A stretch of DNA of 64,000 bases. Origin: Clostridia bacterium (GTDB taxonomy: Bacteria > Bacillota > Clostridia > Oscillospirales > Acutalibacteraceae). The notes under the pieces are model-generated. The model was not told the origin of the DNA. It did no database searches and saw only the letters and a list, made by a program, of their open reading frames with translations. This document shows positions 40,706-48,116 of this stretch, one piece after another (positions within the stretch are counted from its first letter, which is position 1; each line of letters opens with the position of its first letter). The position numbers and the translations under genes were made by a program. The stretch is from assembly GCA_017438845.1 (NCBI GenBank), contig JAFRUO010000003.1, forward strand, positions 111,781 to 175,780. The letters run 5' to 3'.

Positions 40706-42031
40706 CTACTGCTGTTCTACGTTAATTTCACGGACGGTAAGGCGGAGATTGTGAATATCCTGCTCTATATTCTCCGCTTCGACAAAAGAAACCGAAAACG
40801 AAGCGAACAGCCTGTCCTCCTCCTTTTTTACTACGATAATCTTTATAGGTCTTGAAAGCCGGGAAAGCCTTTCCTCAAGCTCCCGTGCTTCGCCCGAAAA
40901 GCGAAAGCTGCAGGAAACGTAAAGCGGAGTAACGTTTTTTCCGAGCCGAAGCGAGTCCCCGAACTCCCTTTTCAGGCATTCCCTTAAAAGCCTTGACTTC
41001 TGCGTATAAATCTTTCTCGCCCTCTTGACCTGAGAGATAAGCTTGTTGTCGGCTATAAATTCCTCAAGCGCCAGCTGGTCGGGAATTGATACCGTCTGGT
41101 TATACGAGCCGCTGACCGCAAGGTATTTTTCACGAAGAAACGGACAAAGAAGCATATAGCTTATTCTGATTGACGGCAGAAGAAGCTTTGAAAAACTGCC
41201 GATATAGATAACGTGCTCGCTGTCAAGCCCCTGCAAGGACGGGGTGGGACTGCTGATGTCACGGAATTCGCTGTCGTAATCGTCCTCAATTATAAGCTTT
41301 CCGTTTTTTCGGGCATAGCTTACAAGCTCATGCCGCCTCGCAACGCTCATTATACTTCCCGCCTTCGACATATGAGAGGGAGAAAAATAGAGTATATCCG
41401 CTTCGTCCGGGCTGTTGACGACCGTATAGCCATGGTCCTTAAACACTGCCATGCCCTGCCTGTAAGAGGTGTCGTTAAAATAGATTTTCCTTCTGTCCGA
41501 GCCGAGAAGCGGACAGAGTATATTCAAAAGGTTCTGCACCCCTGCGCCGATAACGAGGTCGTCACGGTCGCAGACGCAGCTTCGGTTTGATTTAAGGTAA
41601 GAGGCAATTCCGTCACGAAGTCCCTCCTCGCCCTGAGGCTCGCCGTAATCCATCAGCTTTTCACGCCTGCGAAGAGAGCGCTTAACATACCTTGTCCAAA
41701 GCGTCAGGTCAAAGACCTCGCTGTCAACGCCCGTCGAGGTATAGTCGGAAACGCTTCTCTTTTCCTTTTCCTTTTTAATTAAAAGCTCGTTTTCCGCAAG
41801 CCTCTTTGTCAGCTTCTGCGAAACGTAAAAGCCGCTTTGGTTTTTAGGTATTATGTAGCCGTCGTCGCACAGCAGCATATACGCCTTGTCAACCGTGGTT
41901 TTGCTTACCCTGTGAAGCTCGGCACAACGGCGTATTGACGGGAGCCTGTCGCCTGCGGTAAGCTTGCCCGACTCTATAAGCTGCTTGTAATAGTCGTACA
42001 AATCCGAATAAAGAAAGCTGTTGTTTTTCAT
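40706..42031 (-). CDS. MocR/PdxR-type regulator (GntR HTH fused to aminotransferase-like domain)
   Basis: A 441-residue regulator. Residues 1-75 are a GntR winged helix (LYDYYKQLIESGKLTAGDRL, PSIRRCAELHRVSKTTVDKA), and 100-441 a fold-type I aminotransferase domain with EGLRDGIASYL, VIGAGVQNLLNIL, IEDDYDSEF, and IYIGSFSKLLLPSIRISYM, where the SFSK lysine would hold PLP. Divergent from a pyridoxal kinase and an ECF transporter gene, so it likely senses PLP and controls B6 salvage, as PdxR proteins do. Start ATG follows AGGGGTCAATT. Confidence 0.9.
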   Translation of the reverse strand: MKNNSFLYSDLYDYYKQLIESGKLTAGDRLPSIRRCAELHRVSKTTVDKAYMLLCDDGYIIPKNQSGFYVSQKLTKRLAENELLIKKEKEKRSVSDYTSTGVDSEVFDLTLWTRYVKRSLRRREKLMDYGEPQGEEGLRDGIASYLKSNRSCVCDRDDLVIGAGVQNLLNILCPLLGSDRRKIYFNDTSYRQGMAVFKDHGYTVVNSPDEADILYFSPSHMSKAGSIMSVARRHELVSYARKNGKLIIEDDYDSEFRDISSPTPSLQGLDSEHVIYIGSFSKLLLPSIRISYMLLCPFLREKYLAVSGSYNQTVSIPDQLALEEFIADNKLISQVKRARKIYTQKSRLLRECLKREFGDSLRLGKNVTPLYVSCSFRFSGEARELEERLSRLSRPIKIIVVKKEEDRLFASFSVSFVEAENIEQDIHNLRLTVREINVEQQ

Positions 42032-42138
42032 AATTGACCCCTGTTTTTTTATAGGTTTTTGTCCATTTATTTAATGACACTTTAGCGTTATTATATTACA
42101 CATAAAGGAAAAAAGCAATACTGTCAAGAGGTGATTTT
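42032..42138. promoter_or_regulatory. Divergent control region between PdxR-like gene and B6 operon
   Basis: A 107-base A/T-rich region. It contains closely spaced similar tracts (gttttttta-tagg and gtttttgtcc, 42045-42064) next to the regulator start, candidates for MocR direct-repeat operators, and TATTAT/TATATT at about 42090-42097 as a possible -10 for the kinase gene. No single site is strong enough to name. Confidence 0.35.
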
Positions 42139-42975
42139 GTGAAAAAAGCGGCGGTATTTAATGACATTTCGGGCTTCGGCAAATGCTCGCTTACGGCGGC
42201 GCTTCCGATTATATCGGCACTCGGGGTGCAATGCTGTCCGATTCCGACGGCGGTGCTTTCCAACCAGACGGGCTATCCCTCCTACCACTGCCATGATCTG
42301 ACGCAGCAAATCGGAGCTTATCTTGCCGAATGGAAAAAGCTCGGTGTTCAGTTTGACGCAATACTTACGGGCTTTATCACCGGCGAGGAGCAGGCGAAAA
42401 TAATTTCCGAGGGCATCGACGAAATAAAAGGCGAAAACACGCTGGTGGTCGTTGACCCCGTTATGGCTGACGACGGCAGACTTTACAAGAGCTATGACGT
42501 AAGGCTTTGCAGGGAGGTCAAGCGCCTTACCGAAAAGGCGAACGTTATCACGCCCAACCTTACCGAGCTTTGTCTGCTTGCCCAGAAAAGCTACAAGGAA
42601 TTAGTTTCTTTAACCGACTCGGAGGATTATCTCGACCATATCGCAAAGACGGCAAGACGGCTGTTAAGCTCCGTGCTTAAAACGGTTATCGTTACCGGGG
42701 TTAAAAAGGACGGCTGTATTTACAACATAATCGTTGAGCGTGAGGATTCGGCGGCGATTAAAAGCGAATACCTTGAGGGCAGCTTTTCCGGTACGGGCGA
42801 CATCTTCGCCTGCATTGTCACCGCCGAGCTTGCAAAGGGCATGAGCGTGGCTTACGCCGTCAAAAAAGCGAGTATATTTATTGAGAAAGGAGTTCGTGAC
42901 GCTCTCAACAACGGCTCTGACAGAAATGACGGAATTGACTTTGAGAAGCATCTCGGTATTTTAATTAATGAATAA
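42139..42975 (+). CDS. pdxK: Pyridoxal/pyridoxamine kinase
   Basis: A 278-residue ribokinase-fold kinase, GTG start after GAGGTGA. FNDISGFGKCSLTAALPIIS at the N-terminus, LSNQTGYPSYHCHDLT, VVVDPVMADDGRLY, VITPNLTEL and FSGTGDIFACIVTAELA (anion hole and catalytic Asp in GTGD) are the PdxK/PdxY pattern. It phosphorylates B6 vitamers to PLP/PMP. Its end overlaps the ECF S-component gene by eight bases, and it is divergent from the PdxR-type regulator. Confidence 0.93.
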   Translation: MKKAAVFNDISGFGKCSLTAALPIISALGVQCCPIPTAVLSNQTGYPSYHCHDLTQQIGAYLAEWKKLGVQFDAILTGFITGEEQAKIISEGIDEIKGENTLVVVDPVMADDGRLYKSYDVRLCREVKRLTEKANVITPNLTELCLLAQKSYKELVSLTDSEDYLDHIAKTARRLLSSVLKTVIVTGVKKDGCIYNIIVEREDSAAIKSEYLEGSFSGTGDIFACIVTAELAKGMSVAYAVKKASIFIEKGVRDALNNGSDRNDGIDFEKHLGILINE

Positions 42976-43495
42976 AAACATTAAAGCCCTGCACAACACG
43001 GTGCTTACGGCGCTGTTTGCGGCGCTGATTGCGGTTGCCACGGCTTTCATAAAATTCAACACGGGAATAAACAACGGTTATCTGCATTTCGGCGACAGCT
43101 TTATTTACACAGCCGCCTGCATACTTCCCCTGCCGTATTCCTGCGCCGCCGCATTTATCGGCGGAGGGCTTGCGGACCTGCTTGCAGGCGCCGCAGTGTG
43201 GGCTCCGTTTACGGCGGTAATCAAGGCGGTTAACGTGCTTGTTTTCAGAGCCGTTTTTAAAAGAGCGCGAACAGAGCGCTTTGCTGGGCTCAGGTCGTTT
43301 GCCGCCGCACTGCTTTCGGGCGTGTTCACCGTGCTCGGCTACCTTCTGAGCGAGGGGCTTTTATACAGCTTCCCGACCGCCGTCACCTCGGTGCCGTTCA
43401 GCATTATTCAGGCGGTCGGCTCACTGGCGGTATTTATGCTGCTGGGAAAAGCGCTTGACAAAATAGACTTTAAAAGAAAAATATACAGGGAGTGA
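42968..43495 (+). CDS. ECF transporter substrate-binding (S) component, probable vitamin B6
   Basis: A 175-residue membrane protein with about six hydrophobic helices: NTVLTALFAALIAVATAFIK, GINNGYLHFGDSFIYTAACI and PYSCAAAFIGGGLADLLAGA (short motif GGGLADLLAG) are typical of S components with an Ala-rich helix 1 for docking to EcfT. Translational overlap with the pyridoxal kinase makes a B6 vitamer the likely ligand (PdxU-like). No ECF ATPase genes are in this window, consistent with a shared ECF module elsewhere. Confidence 0.85.
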   Translation: MNKNIKALHNTVLTALFAALIAVATAFIKFNTGINNGYLHFGDSFIYTAACILPLPYSCAAAFIGGGLADLLAGAAVWAPFTAVIKAVNVLVFRAVFKRARTERFAGLRSFAAALLSGVFTVLGYLLSEGLLYSFPTAVTSVPFSIIQAVGSLAVFMLLGKALDKIDFKRKIYRE

Positions 43496-43499
43496 TTAT

Positions 43500-44117
43500 A
43501 TGGCTGACATCATATACACCTTTGAGGGACACGTTTATCTTAACATCACAAACGCCTGCCCCTGCAAATGCGAATTTTGCATAAGAAACAACGGCGACTC
43601 CGTCGGCGACGCAGAAACGCTCTGGTTTACGGGACACAGCCCGAGCCTTGACGAAATCAAAAGCGAAATCGACAGCTTTGACTTTTCACCGTATTCGGAC
43701 GAAATCGTTTTCTGCGGCTACGGCGAGCCGACCTGTGCATACGGCAACCTTATTTCTTCGGCAAAATACCTTAAAGAGAAAATGCCCGAATGCAAATTAA
43801 GAATTAACACAAACGGGCTTTCCGACCTTTTAAACAAAAAAAGCACTGCGGACGAAATCTGCAGTGTGTTCGACATTGTTTCAATTTCCCTAAATGCCCC
43901 GACCTCGGAAAAGTACATTGAGCTTTGCCACCCGAGCTTCGGCGACAGGGCGTACCCCGCAATTTTAAAATTTGCAGAGGAATGCGCCTCTCATAAGGAC
44001 GTTGTCACAAAGTTTTCCGTGGTCGACGTCATTTCACCCGAGGATATAAAGGAATGTAAAAAAATTGCCGAAGAAATAGGTGTTCCTCTTCGGGTAAGAA
44101 ACTATACGGCGGAGTAA
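43500..44117 (+). CDS. Radical SAM protein (TatD-associated type)
   Basis: A 205-residue radical SAM protein. VYLNITNACPCKCEFCIRN carries the CxxxCxxC cluster motif (residues about 19-26), then EIVFCGYGEPT (the GGEP-like SAM motif) and LRINTNGLSDLL, SISLNAPTSEKY. It closely resembles the small radical SAM proteins often encoded beside TatD nucleases. Here no tatD is present; it starts four bases after the ECF S component and ends two bases before a Cys-rich gene. Reaction unknown. The short length lacks extra cluster or RiPP-recognition domains. Confidence 0.85.
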   Translation: MADIIYTFEGHVYLNITNACPCKCEFCIRNNGDSVGDAETLWFTGHSPSLDEIKSEIDSFDFSPYSDEIVFCGYGEPTCAYGNLISSAKYLKEKMPECKLRINTNGLSDLLNKKSTADEICSVFDIVSISLNAPTSEKYIELCHPSFGDRAYPAILKFAEECASHKDVVTKFSVVDVISPEDIKECKKIAEEIGVPLRVRNYTAE

Positions 44118-44119
44118 TT

Positions 44120-44338
44120 ATGAGCTACAAATTTTTTGAAAACCGTGAATGTGAATTTTATCCCTGCCACAAGGGGCTTGAAAGGCTTAACTGCCTTTTT
44201 TGCTACTGTCCGCTTTACTTAAAGGAGGACTGCGGCGGTAATTTCAAAATACTCAAAAACGGAGTCAAGGACTGCTCGGACTGCGTTTTTCCTCACGTTC
44301 CCGAAAACTATGAAAAGGTTATAAAAAAATTGAAGTAG
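44120..44338 (+). CDS. Cysteine-rich small protein
   Basis: A 72-residue protein with nine Cys: NRECEFYPCHKG, LNCLFCYCPLYLKEDCGG and GVKDCSDCVFPH. This matches the Cys-rich small domain (PF04071-like) thought to bind metal, sometimes found with cobalamin genes. It begins with the base pair after the radical SAM stop and ends the four-gene operon. It may deliver or guard a cluster or metal for the radical SAM enzyme; that is a guess from adjacency. Confidence 0.8.
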   Translation: MSYKFFENRECEFYPCHKGLERLNCLFCYCPLYLKEDCGGNFKILKNGVKDCSDCVFPHVPENYEKVIKKLK

Positions 44339-44355
44339 AATAACATTTTGTTTTT

Positions 44356-44382
44356 AAGCTCCCGTTTATGGGAGCTTTTTTG
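44356..44382 (+). terminator. Terminator of the B6 operon
   Basis: aagctccc (44356-44363) and gggagctt (44370-44377) form an 8-bp stem, followed by TTTTTTG. Confidence 0.9.
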
Positions 44383-44443
44383 TTTGACTTTGAACAATGT
44401 TACAGTTATAAAGTTCGACTGTCAAATTACATCAACCCTCAGC

Positions 44444-44553
44444 GGACGACCAATGGTCGTCCCTACGGTTAAATGTTTCGGATAATCCTTGCTCCTTTAG
44501 TGTCAATTATATTATGACATTTAATCAGCTCGGGACGTCGAGAACGCCGTCCC
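44444..44553. repeat. Two GC-rich palindromic elements in the 44.34-44.64 kb gap
   Basis: The 300-base gap between the two terminators holds no gene. It has ggacgaccaatggtcgtcc (44444-44462, perfect 8-bp arms), followed by ctacgg, and gggacg...cgtccc (44532-44553) followed by cctac. Both share the CGTCCC(C)TAC end and look like copies of a dispersed short palindromic repeat; the AT-rich DNA between and around them has no other feature. Confidence 0.5.
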
Positions 44554-44584
44554 CTACACTGTATGCTGTATATTACATTCAAAT

Positions 44585-44620
44585 ATATAAAAGCACCCGA
44601 CTTATGTTAAGTCGAGTGCT
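44585..44620 (-). terminator. Terminator after the DUF1667 gene
   Basis: agcacccgactt (44592-44603) and aagtcgagtgct (44609-44620), one G-U pair on the minus strand, then TTTATATATTT. It ends the GlpA-like/FAD/DUF1667 operon. Confidence 0.8.
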
Positions 44621-44641
44621 TTGTTTTATTATCCCGTTGAA

Positions 44642-45004
44642 TTAATAAATCTCGTTAGTGGCGATTATGTTTACGCCGGTGCCGAGGATGTTTTCGATTA
44701 CCACATCGCCGAAATGAACGGGAGCTTTAAGACTTACCTTATTGATTTCCTTCATGCAGTCAAAAAGCATTTCCTTCGGAACGGGAGTTGCGCTTTTAAC
44801 GGGCACTACGGGAAGATTTCCTCCCTCGACCCTTACGGTTGAGGTAAGCATTCTTTCGGGATGTGTACACTCCTGACGCGCGTATGCGTCGCCCCTTTTA
44901 CAGCTGTTGCCGCTGACGGAGATAACCTCGCCCGAATCGTCAAGCTCAACGGTAATTGCACAGCCTATCGGGCAGGATACGCAAACCATTTCTCTTTTTG
45001 TCAT
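44642..45004 (-). CDS. DUF1667 cysteine-containing redox protein
   Basis: A 120-residue protein with MVCVSCPIGCAITVEL and SGNSCKRGDAYARQECTHPER (CxxC...CxxxGxxY.xxE pattern) and a C-terminal domain PVPKEMLFDCMKEIN. This is the DUF1667 family found in an operon with GlpA-like and thioredoxin-reductase-like proteins. Cys pairs suggest a cluster or disulphide role. Starts four bases after the FAD protein. Confidence 0.9.
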   Translation of the reverse strand: MTKREMVCVSCPIGCAITVELDDSGEVISVSGNSCKRGDAYARQECTHPERMLTSTVRVEGGNLPVVPVKSATPVPKEMLFDCMKEINKVSLKAPVHFGDVVIENILGTGVNIIATNEIY

Positions 45005-45007
45005 AAT

Positions 45008-46264
45008 TTACGCCTCCTCTACGCTGACCGTGATTTTGCTGTCCGCAGGCAGACGCTTTATAACATCGGTCTTGATAAGTACGTTTTCCATTTCGCCGGG
45101 CGTCATCTTTTTCTTGGGTCTTGAAAGTATTACCTCATCGCCGCATTTTACGGTGAGCTTAACATTCCTGAAAACCTGACCGACCCTGAAATAAAGCTTA
45201 ACGTCCTTGTCGGTGTTTTTGTTAATCCTCTGCGGTACTATGTACCTTACGCCGTTTGTGCCCTCGGTGTACACCTTTTCGCCGTCGGCTCTCTCGCCCT
45301 CAATATATCTTGCGGCGCCCTCGCCGGCAATCTGACTTTCCTCGGTAACGTAGTCGACAAGGTCATGCACCTGAAGCACGTTTCCGCACGCAAACACGCC
45401 GGGCTTTACCGTCTGGCGGTATTCGTCAACGGACGGGCCGTTTGTAATTCTGTCAAGCTCAACGCCCGCATTCTTTGAAAGCTCGTTTTCGGGAATAAGC
45501 CCTACGCTGAGCATAAGCGTGTCGCAGGGTATGTATTCCTCGGTGCCGGGTATCGGCTTTAAATGCTCATCAACATTTGCGACGGTAACGCCCTCAAGTC
45601 TGTCCTTGCCGTGCGTTTTTACAACCGTGCAGGAAAGGCGGAGCGGAATCCCGAAGTCCTCAAGGCACTGGACAATATTTCTCGTAAGTCCGCCCGAATA
45701 AGGCATAAGCTCACAGACCGCCTTAACCTTTGCGCCCTCAAGCGTCATACGCCTTGCCATAATAAGACCGATGTCGCCCGAGCCTAAGATAACAACGGTT
45801 TTGCCGGGCATATAGCCGTCAATGTTAACATATTTCTGAGCCGTGCCTGCGGTCATAATACCGGAGCAACGGCTTCCTGCGATTGAAAGAGCGCCTCTGG
45901 GTCTTTCACGGCAGCCCATAGCAAGCACAACGGCGGTCGCCTTGATAGTGAGAAGTCCGTCAAAGTTGTTGCAGGCGGTAACCACATTGTCGTCGGAAAT
46001 GTCGAGCACCATGGTGTCAACCTTTACGTCAATGTCGGTGTCGTAAACCTGAGTGATGAACCTGCCTGCGTATTCGGGGCCCGAAAGCTCCTCGCCGAAG
46101 TAGTGAAGCCCGAAGCCCGTGTGAATGCACTGCTCAAGAATACCGCCGAGTGAGTCGGCTCTTTCAAGGATGATTATTTTTTTCACGCCCTTTTCGTGCG
46201 CTCTGAGCGCCGCCGCCATACCTGCGGGACCGCCGCCGATGACGACCAAATCATAATTAAGCAC
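45008..46264 (-). CDS. FAD/NAD(P)-binding oxidoreductase partner of GlpA-like protein
   Basis: A 418-residue two-dinucleotide-binding flavoprotein: YDLVVIGGGPAGMAAALRAHEKG, a second NAD fold VVILGSGDIGLIMARR, VLAMGCRERPRG and VFACGNVLQVHDLVDYV. I place the start at the GTG 46264, six bases after GAGGTGA and ten after the previous stop; the longer in-frame reading to 46366 lies inside the upstream gene. It would pass electrons from the GlpA-like subunit to NAD(P) or another carrier. No redox-active CxxC is evident in the FAD domain. Confidence 0.85.
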   Translation of the reverse strand: MLNYDLVVIGGGPAGMAAALRAHEKGVKKIIILERADSLGGILEQCIHTGFGLHYFGEELSGPEYAGRFITQVYDTDIDVKVDTMVLDISDDNVVTACNNFDGLLTIKATAVVLAMGCRERPRGALSIAGSRCSGIMTAGTAQKYVNIDGYMPGKTVVILGSGDIGLIMARRMTLEGAKVKAVCELMPYSGGLTRNIVQCLEDFGIPLRLSCTVVKTHGKDRLEGVTVANVDEHLKPIPGTEEYIPCDTLMLSVGLIPENELSKNAGVELDRITNGPSVDEYRQTVKPGVFACGNVLQVHDLVDYVTEESQIAGEGAARYIEGERADGEKVYTEGTNGVRYIVPQRINKNTDKDVKLYFRVGQVFRNVKLTVKCGDEVILSRPKKKMTPGEMENVLIKTDVIKRLPADSKITVSVEEA

Positions 46265-46274
46265 CTGACTCACC

Positions 46275-47705
46275 TCACTTCGTTCTTTCGTAAATAATCT
46301 TCGACTCGCCGCCGAATTTCGTAATTTCGTTTTTGTCAACGCCGAGCTCGCGTGCAAGTATCTCAACGACCTTACTGCCGCAGAAGCCTCCCTGACATCT
46401 GCCCATGCCTGCCCTTGTCCTGCGCTTTACGCCGTCTACGTCGCGTGCGCCTGCAGGGGCTTTGATAGCGTCGATTATTTCGCCCTCGGTGATGGTTTCG
46501 CAACGGCAGATTATCCTGCCGTAGGCGCTGTTTTTCTTAATAAGAGCTTCCCTCTCCGACTTTGTCATATGCCTGAAGCGCACAGGCGCAGGCCTTGAAA
46601 GCGTGTAGCTTTCCTTAAGGGAGCATTCGAGCTTCCCGAGAAGAATTTTTTCAACGTATTCCGCAATCGCAGGCGCCGCGGAAAGGCCGGGCGACTCAAT
46701 TCCCGCAACGTTGATGAAATGCTCGCTCTTTTCGGACCAGCCGATAATAAAATCATCTGTTGTCGGATGAGAGCGAATGCCTGCAAAGGAGGTAATCGCC
46801 CCTCTGAGGTTTACTGCAGGCACGCTCTTGAATGCCTTGGAAATAACAAAATCAAGTCCCTCGGCCTCGGTGTCGGTGCAGTCCTTATCGTCCTGATCGA
46901 CAGCGGACGGGCCAATAAGCAGGTTTCCGTCAACCGTAGGTGTGACAAGCGCGCCCTTGCCCATTTCATTCGGGCACTGGAAAAGTGTGTGGTCGGCAAG
47001 GTAGCCGAAGGATTTGTCAAGTAAGTAGTAGTCGCCTCGCCTTGAAACAAGCTTTACGCTGTCGTCGCCCACCATTGCCGAAACCTCGTCGGAATGGTTG
47101 CCTGCGGCGTTGATTACGAAAGCCGCTTCGATCTCGCCGAGCGTTGTTTCGAGTATATAAGCTCCGTTCTCCTGCCTAATCGCCTTAACCTCACAGTTGC
47201 GGAGAAAATCCGCGCCGTTGGTAACCGCATTTTCCGTGGCGGCAATCGTCAGCTCATACGGACAGACTATACCTGCCGTGTTGGAAAGCAGAGCGCATTT
47301 TACCTCGTCGGAAACATAAGGCTCAAGCTCATGCACCCTTTCGGCGTCAATTATTTCGAGCTTCGGCACGCCGTTGTCAACGCCCCTCTGATAAAGCTGT
47401 TTTACGGTCTGCGCCTCACTGTCGGAGAACGCCAAAACCATTGAGCCGTTGTTTCTGTAAGGAACATTGAGCTGTTTACAAACCTCGGGCATAAGCTCGG
47501 TGCCTCTGACATTAAGCTTTGCCTTGAGCGTACCTGTTTTTGCGTCAAAGCCGCCGTGTACAATTGCGCTGTTTGCCTTAGTGGCGCCCATTGCAACGTC
47601 ATTCGCCTTTTCAAGAAGAGCAACGCTTATGTCGTACTTTGAAAGCGCGCGACAAATAAGCGCCCCTACAACGCCGCCGCCGATAACGGCAACACCGTAT
47701 TTCAT
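46275..47705 (-). CDS. GlpA-like FAD-dependent dehydrogenase with [2Fe-2S] BFD domain
   Basis: A 476-residue enzyme of the glycerol-3-phosphate dehydrogenase/D-amino-acid oxidase fold: YGVAVIGGGVVGALICRALS, NSAIVHGGFDAKTGTLKA, FVINAAGNHSDEV and FAGIRSHPTTDDFIIG. The C-terminal 100 residues hold a BFD-like cluster site (RIICRCETITEGEI ... GRCQGGFCG). GlpA/GlpO-like enzymes oxidise glycerol 3-phosphate; the partner FAD protein and DUF1667 support that type. glpK is not present here. ATG 47705 lies six bases after AGGGGTG; an alternative GTG overlaps that site. Confidence 0.87.
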   Translation of the reverse strand: MKYGVAVIGGGVVGALICRALSKYDISVALLEKANDVAMGATKANSAIVHGGFDAKTGTLKAKLNVRGTELMPEVCKQLNVPYRNNGSMVLAFSDSEAQTVKQLYQRGVDNGVPKLEIIDAERVHELEPYVSDEVKCALLSNTAGIVCPYELTIAATENAVTNGADFLRNCEVKAIRQENGAYILETTLGEIEAAFVINAAGNHSDEVSAMVGDDSVKLVSRRGDYYLLDKSFGYLADHTLFQCPNEMGKGALVTPTVDGNLLIGPSAVDQDDKDCTDTEAEGLDFVISKAFKSVPAVNLRGAITSFAGIRSHPTTDDFIIGWSEKSEHFINVAGIESPGLSAAPAIAEYVEKILLGKLECSLKESYTLSRPAPVRFRHMTKSEREALIKKNSAYGRIICRCETITEGEIIDAIKAPAGARDVDGVKRRTRAGMGRCQGGFCGSKVVEILARELGVDKNEITKFGGESKIIYERTK

Positions 47706-47724
47706 ATTCTTCACCCCTAAAAAA

Positions 47725-48102
47725 TCAGTCTATACTCTGTCCTGCGAAATCGTCCTTGTCACCCTTGTCGTAGATGACCATTCCGTCGTCGCCCGACGAT
47801 TTCTGCGAGAACAAATCCTGTATATGCGTATTTAAATCAAGCAGCTTGTCCCTGAATGGAAACTGATCGGTATAATACTCGTCATATTCCGTATGGTAAC
47901 TGCCGTCAAAAACTGCCTTCATCGAAAACTTCGGTCTTTGCTTTAAGCTTCTGTTTTCCTTTTGCGAAACCTCCTCGGTTCTGTCAAAGAGGCTGACCAA
48001 AAAGAAAAACGAAAGAAAAAGCACAAACACAAGACAGATTGCAAGCGCGGCATATTTCCCCGTGACAACGGGTCTTTTCTTAGCCGCAGGCTTTTTTGCC
48101 AT
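47725..48102 (-). CDS. Short AlgJ/DHHW-like membrane protein, catalytic part missing
   Basis: A 125-residue protein. Lys/Pro-rich N-terminus (AKKPAAKKRPVVTGKY), one transmembrane helix (AALAICLVFVLFLSFFFLVS), then VSQKENRSLKQRPKFSMKAV and YTDQFPFRDKLLDLN. The ENR.L..RP.FS and Y..D.FPFR pieces are the N-terminal hallmarks of the AlgJ/X- or DHHW-type SGNH proteins that normally accompany MBOAT acyltransferases. Those are about three times longer; here the frame ends with a stop after GMVIYDKGDKDDFAGQ and only 20 bases remain before the next gene. So either truncated or a deliberately short partner. Confidence 0.7.
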   Translation of the reverse strand: MAKKPAAKKRPVVTGKYAALAICLVFVLFLSFFFLVSLFDRTEEVSQKENRSLKQRPKFSMKAVFDGSYHTEYDEYYTDQFPFRDKLLDLNTHIQDLFSQKSSGDDGMVIYDKGDKDDFAGQSID

Positions 48103-48116
48103 AAGTCAAACCTCCT

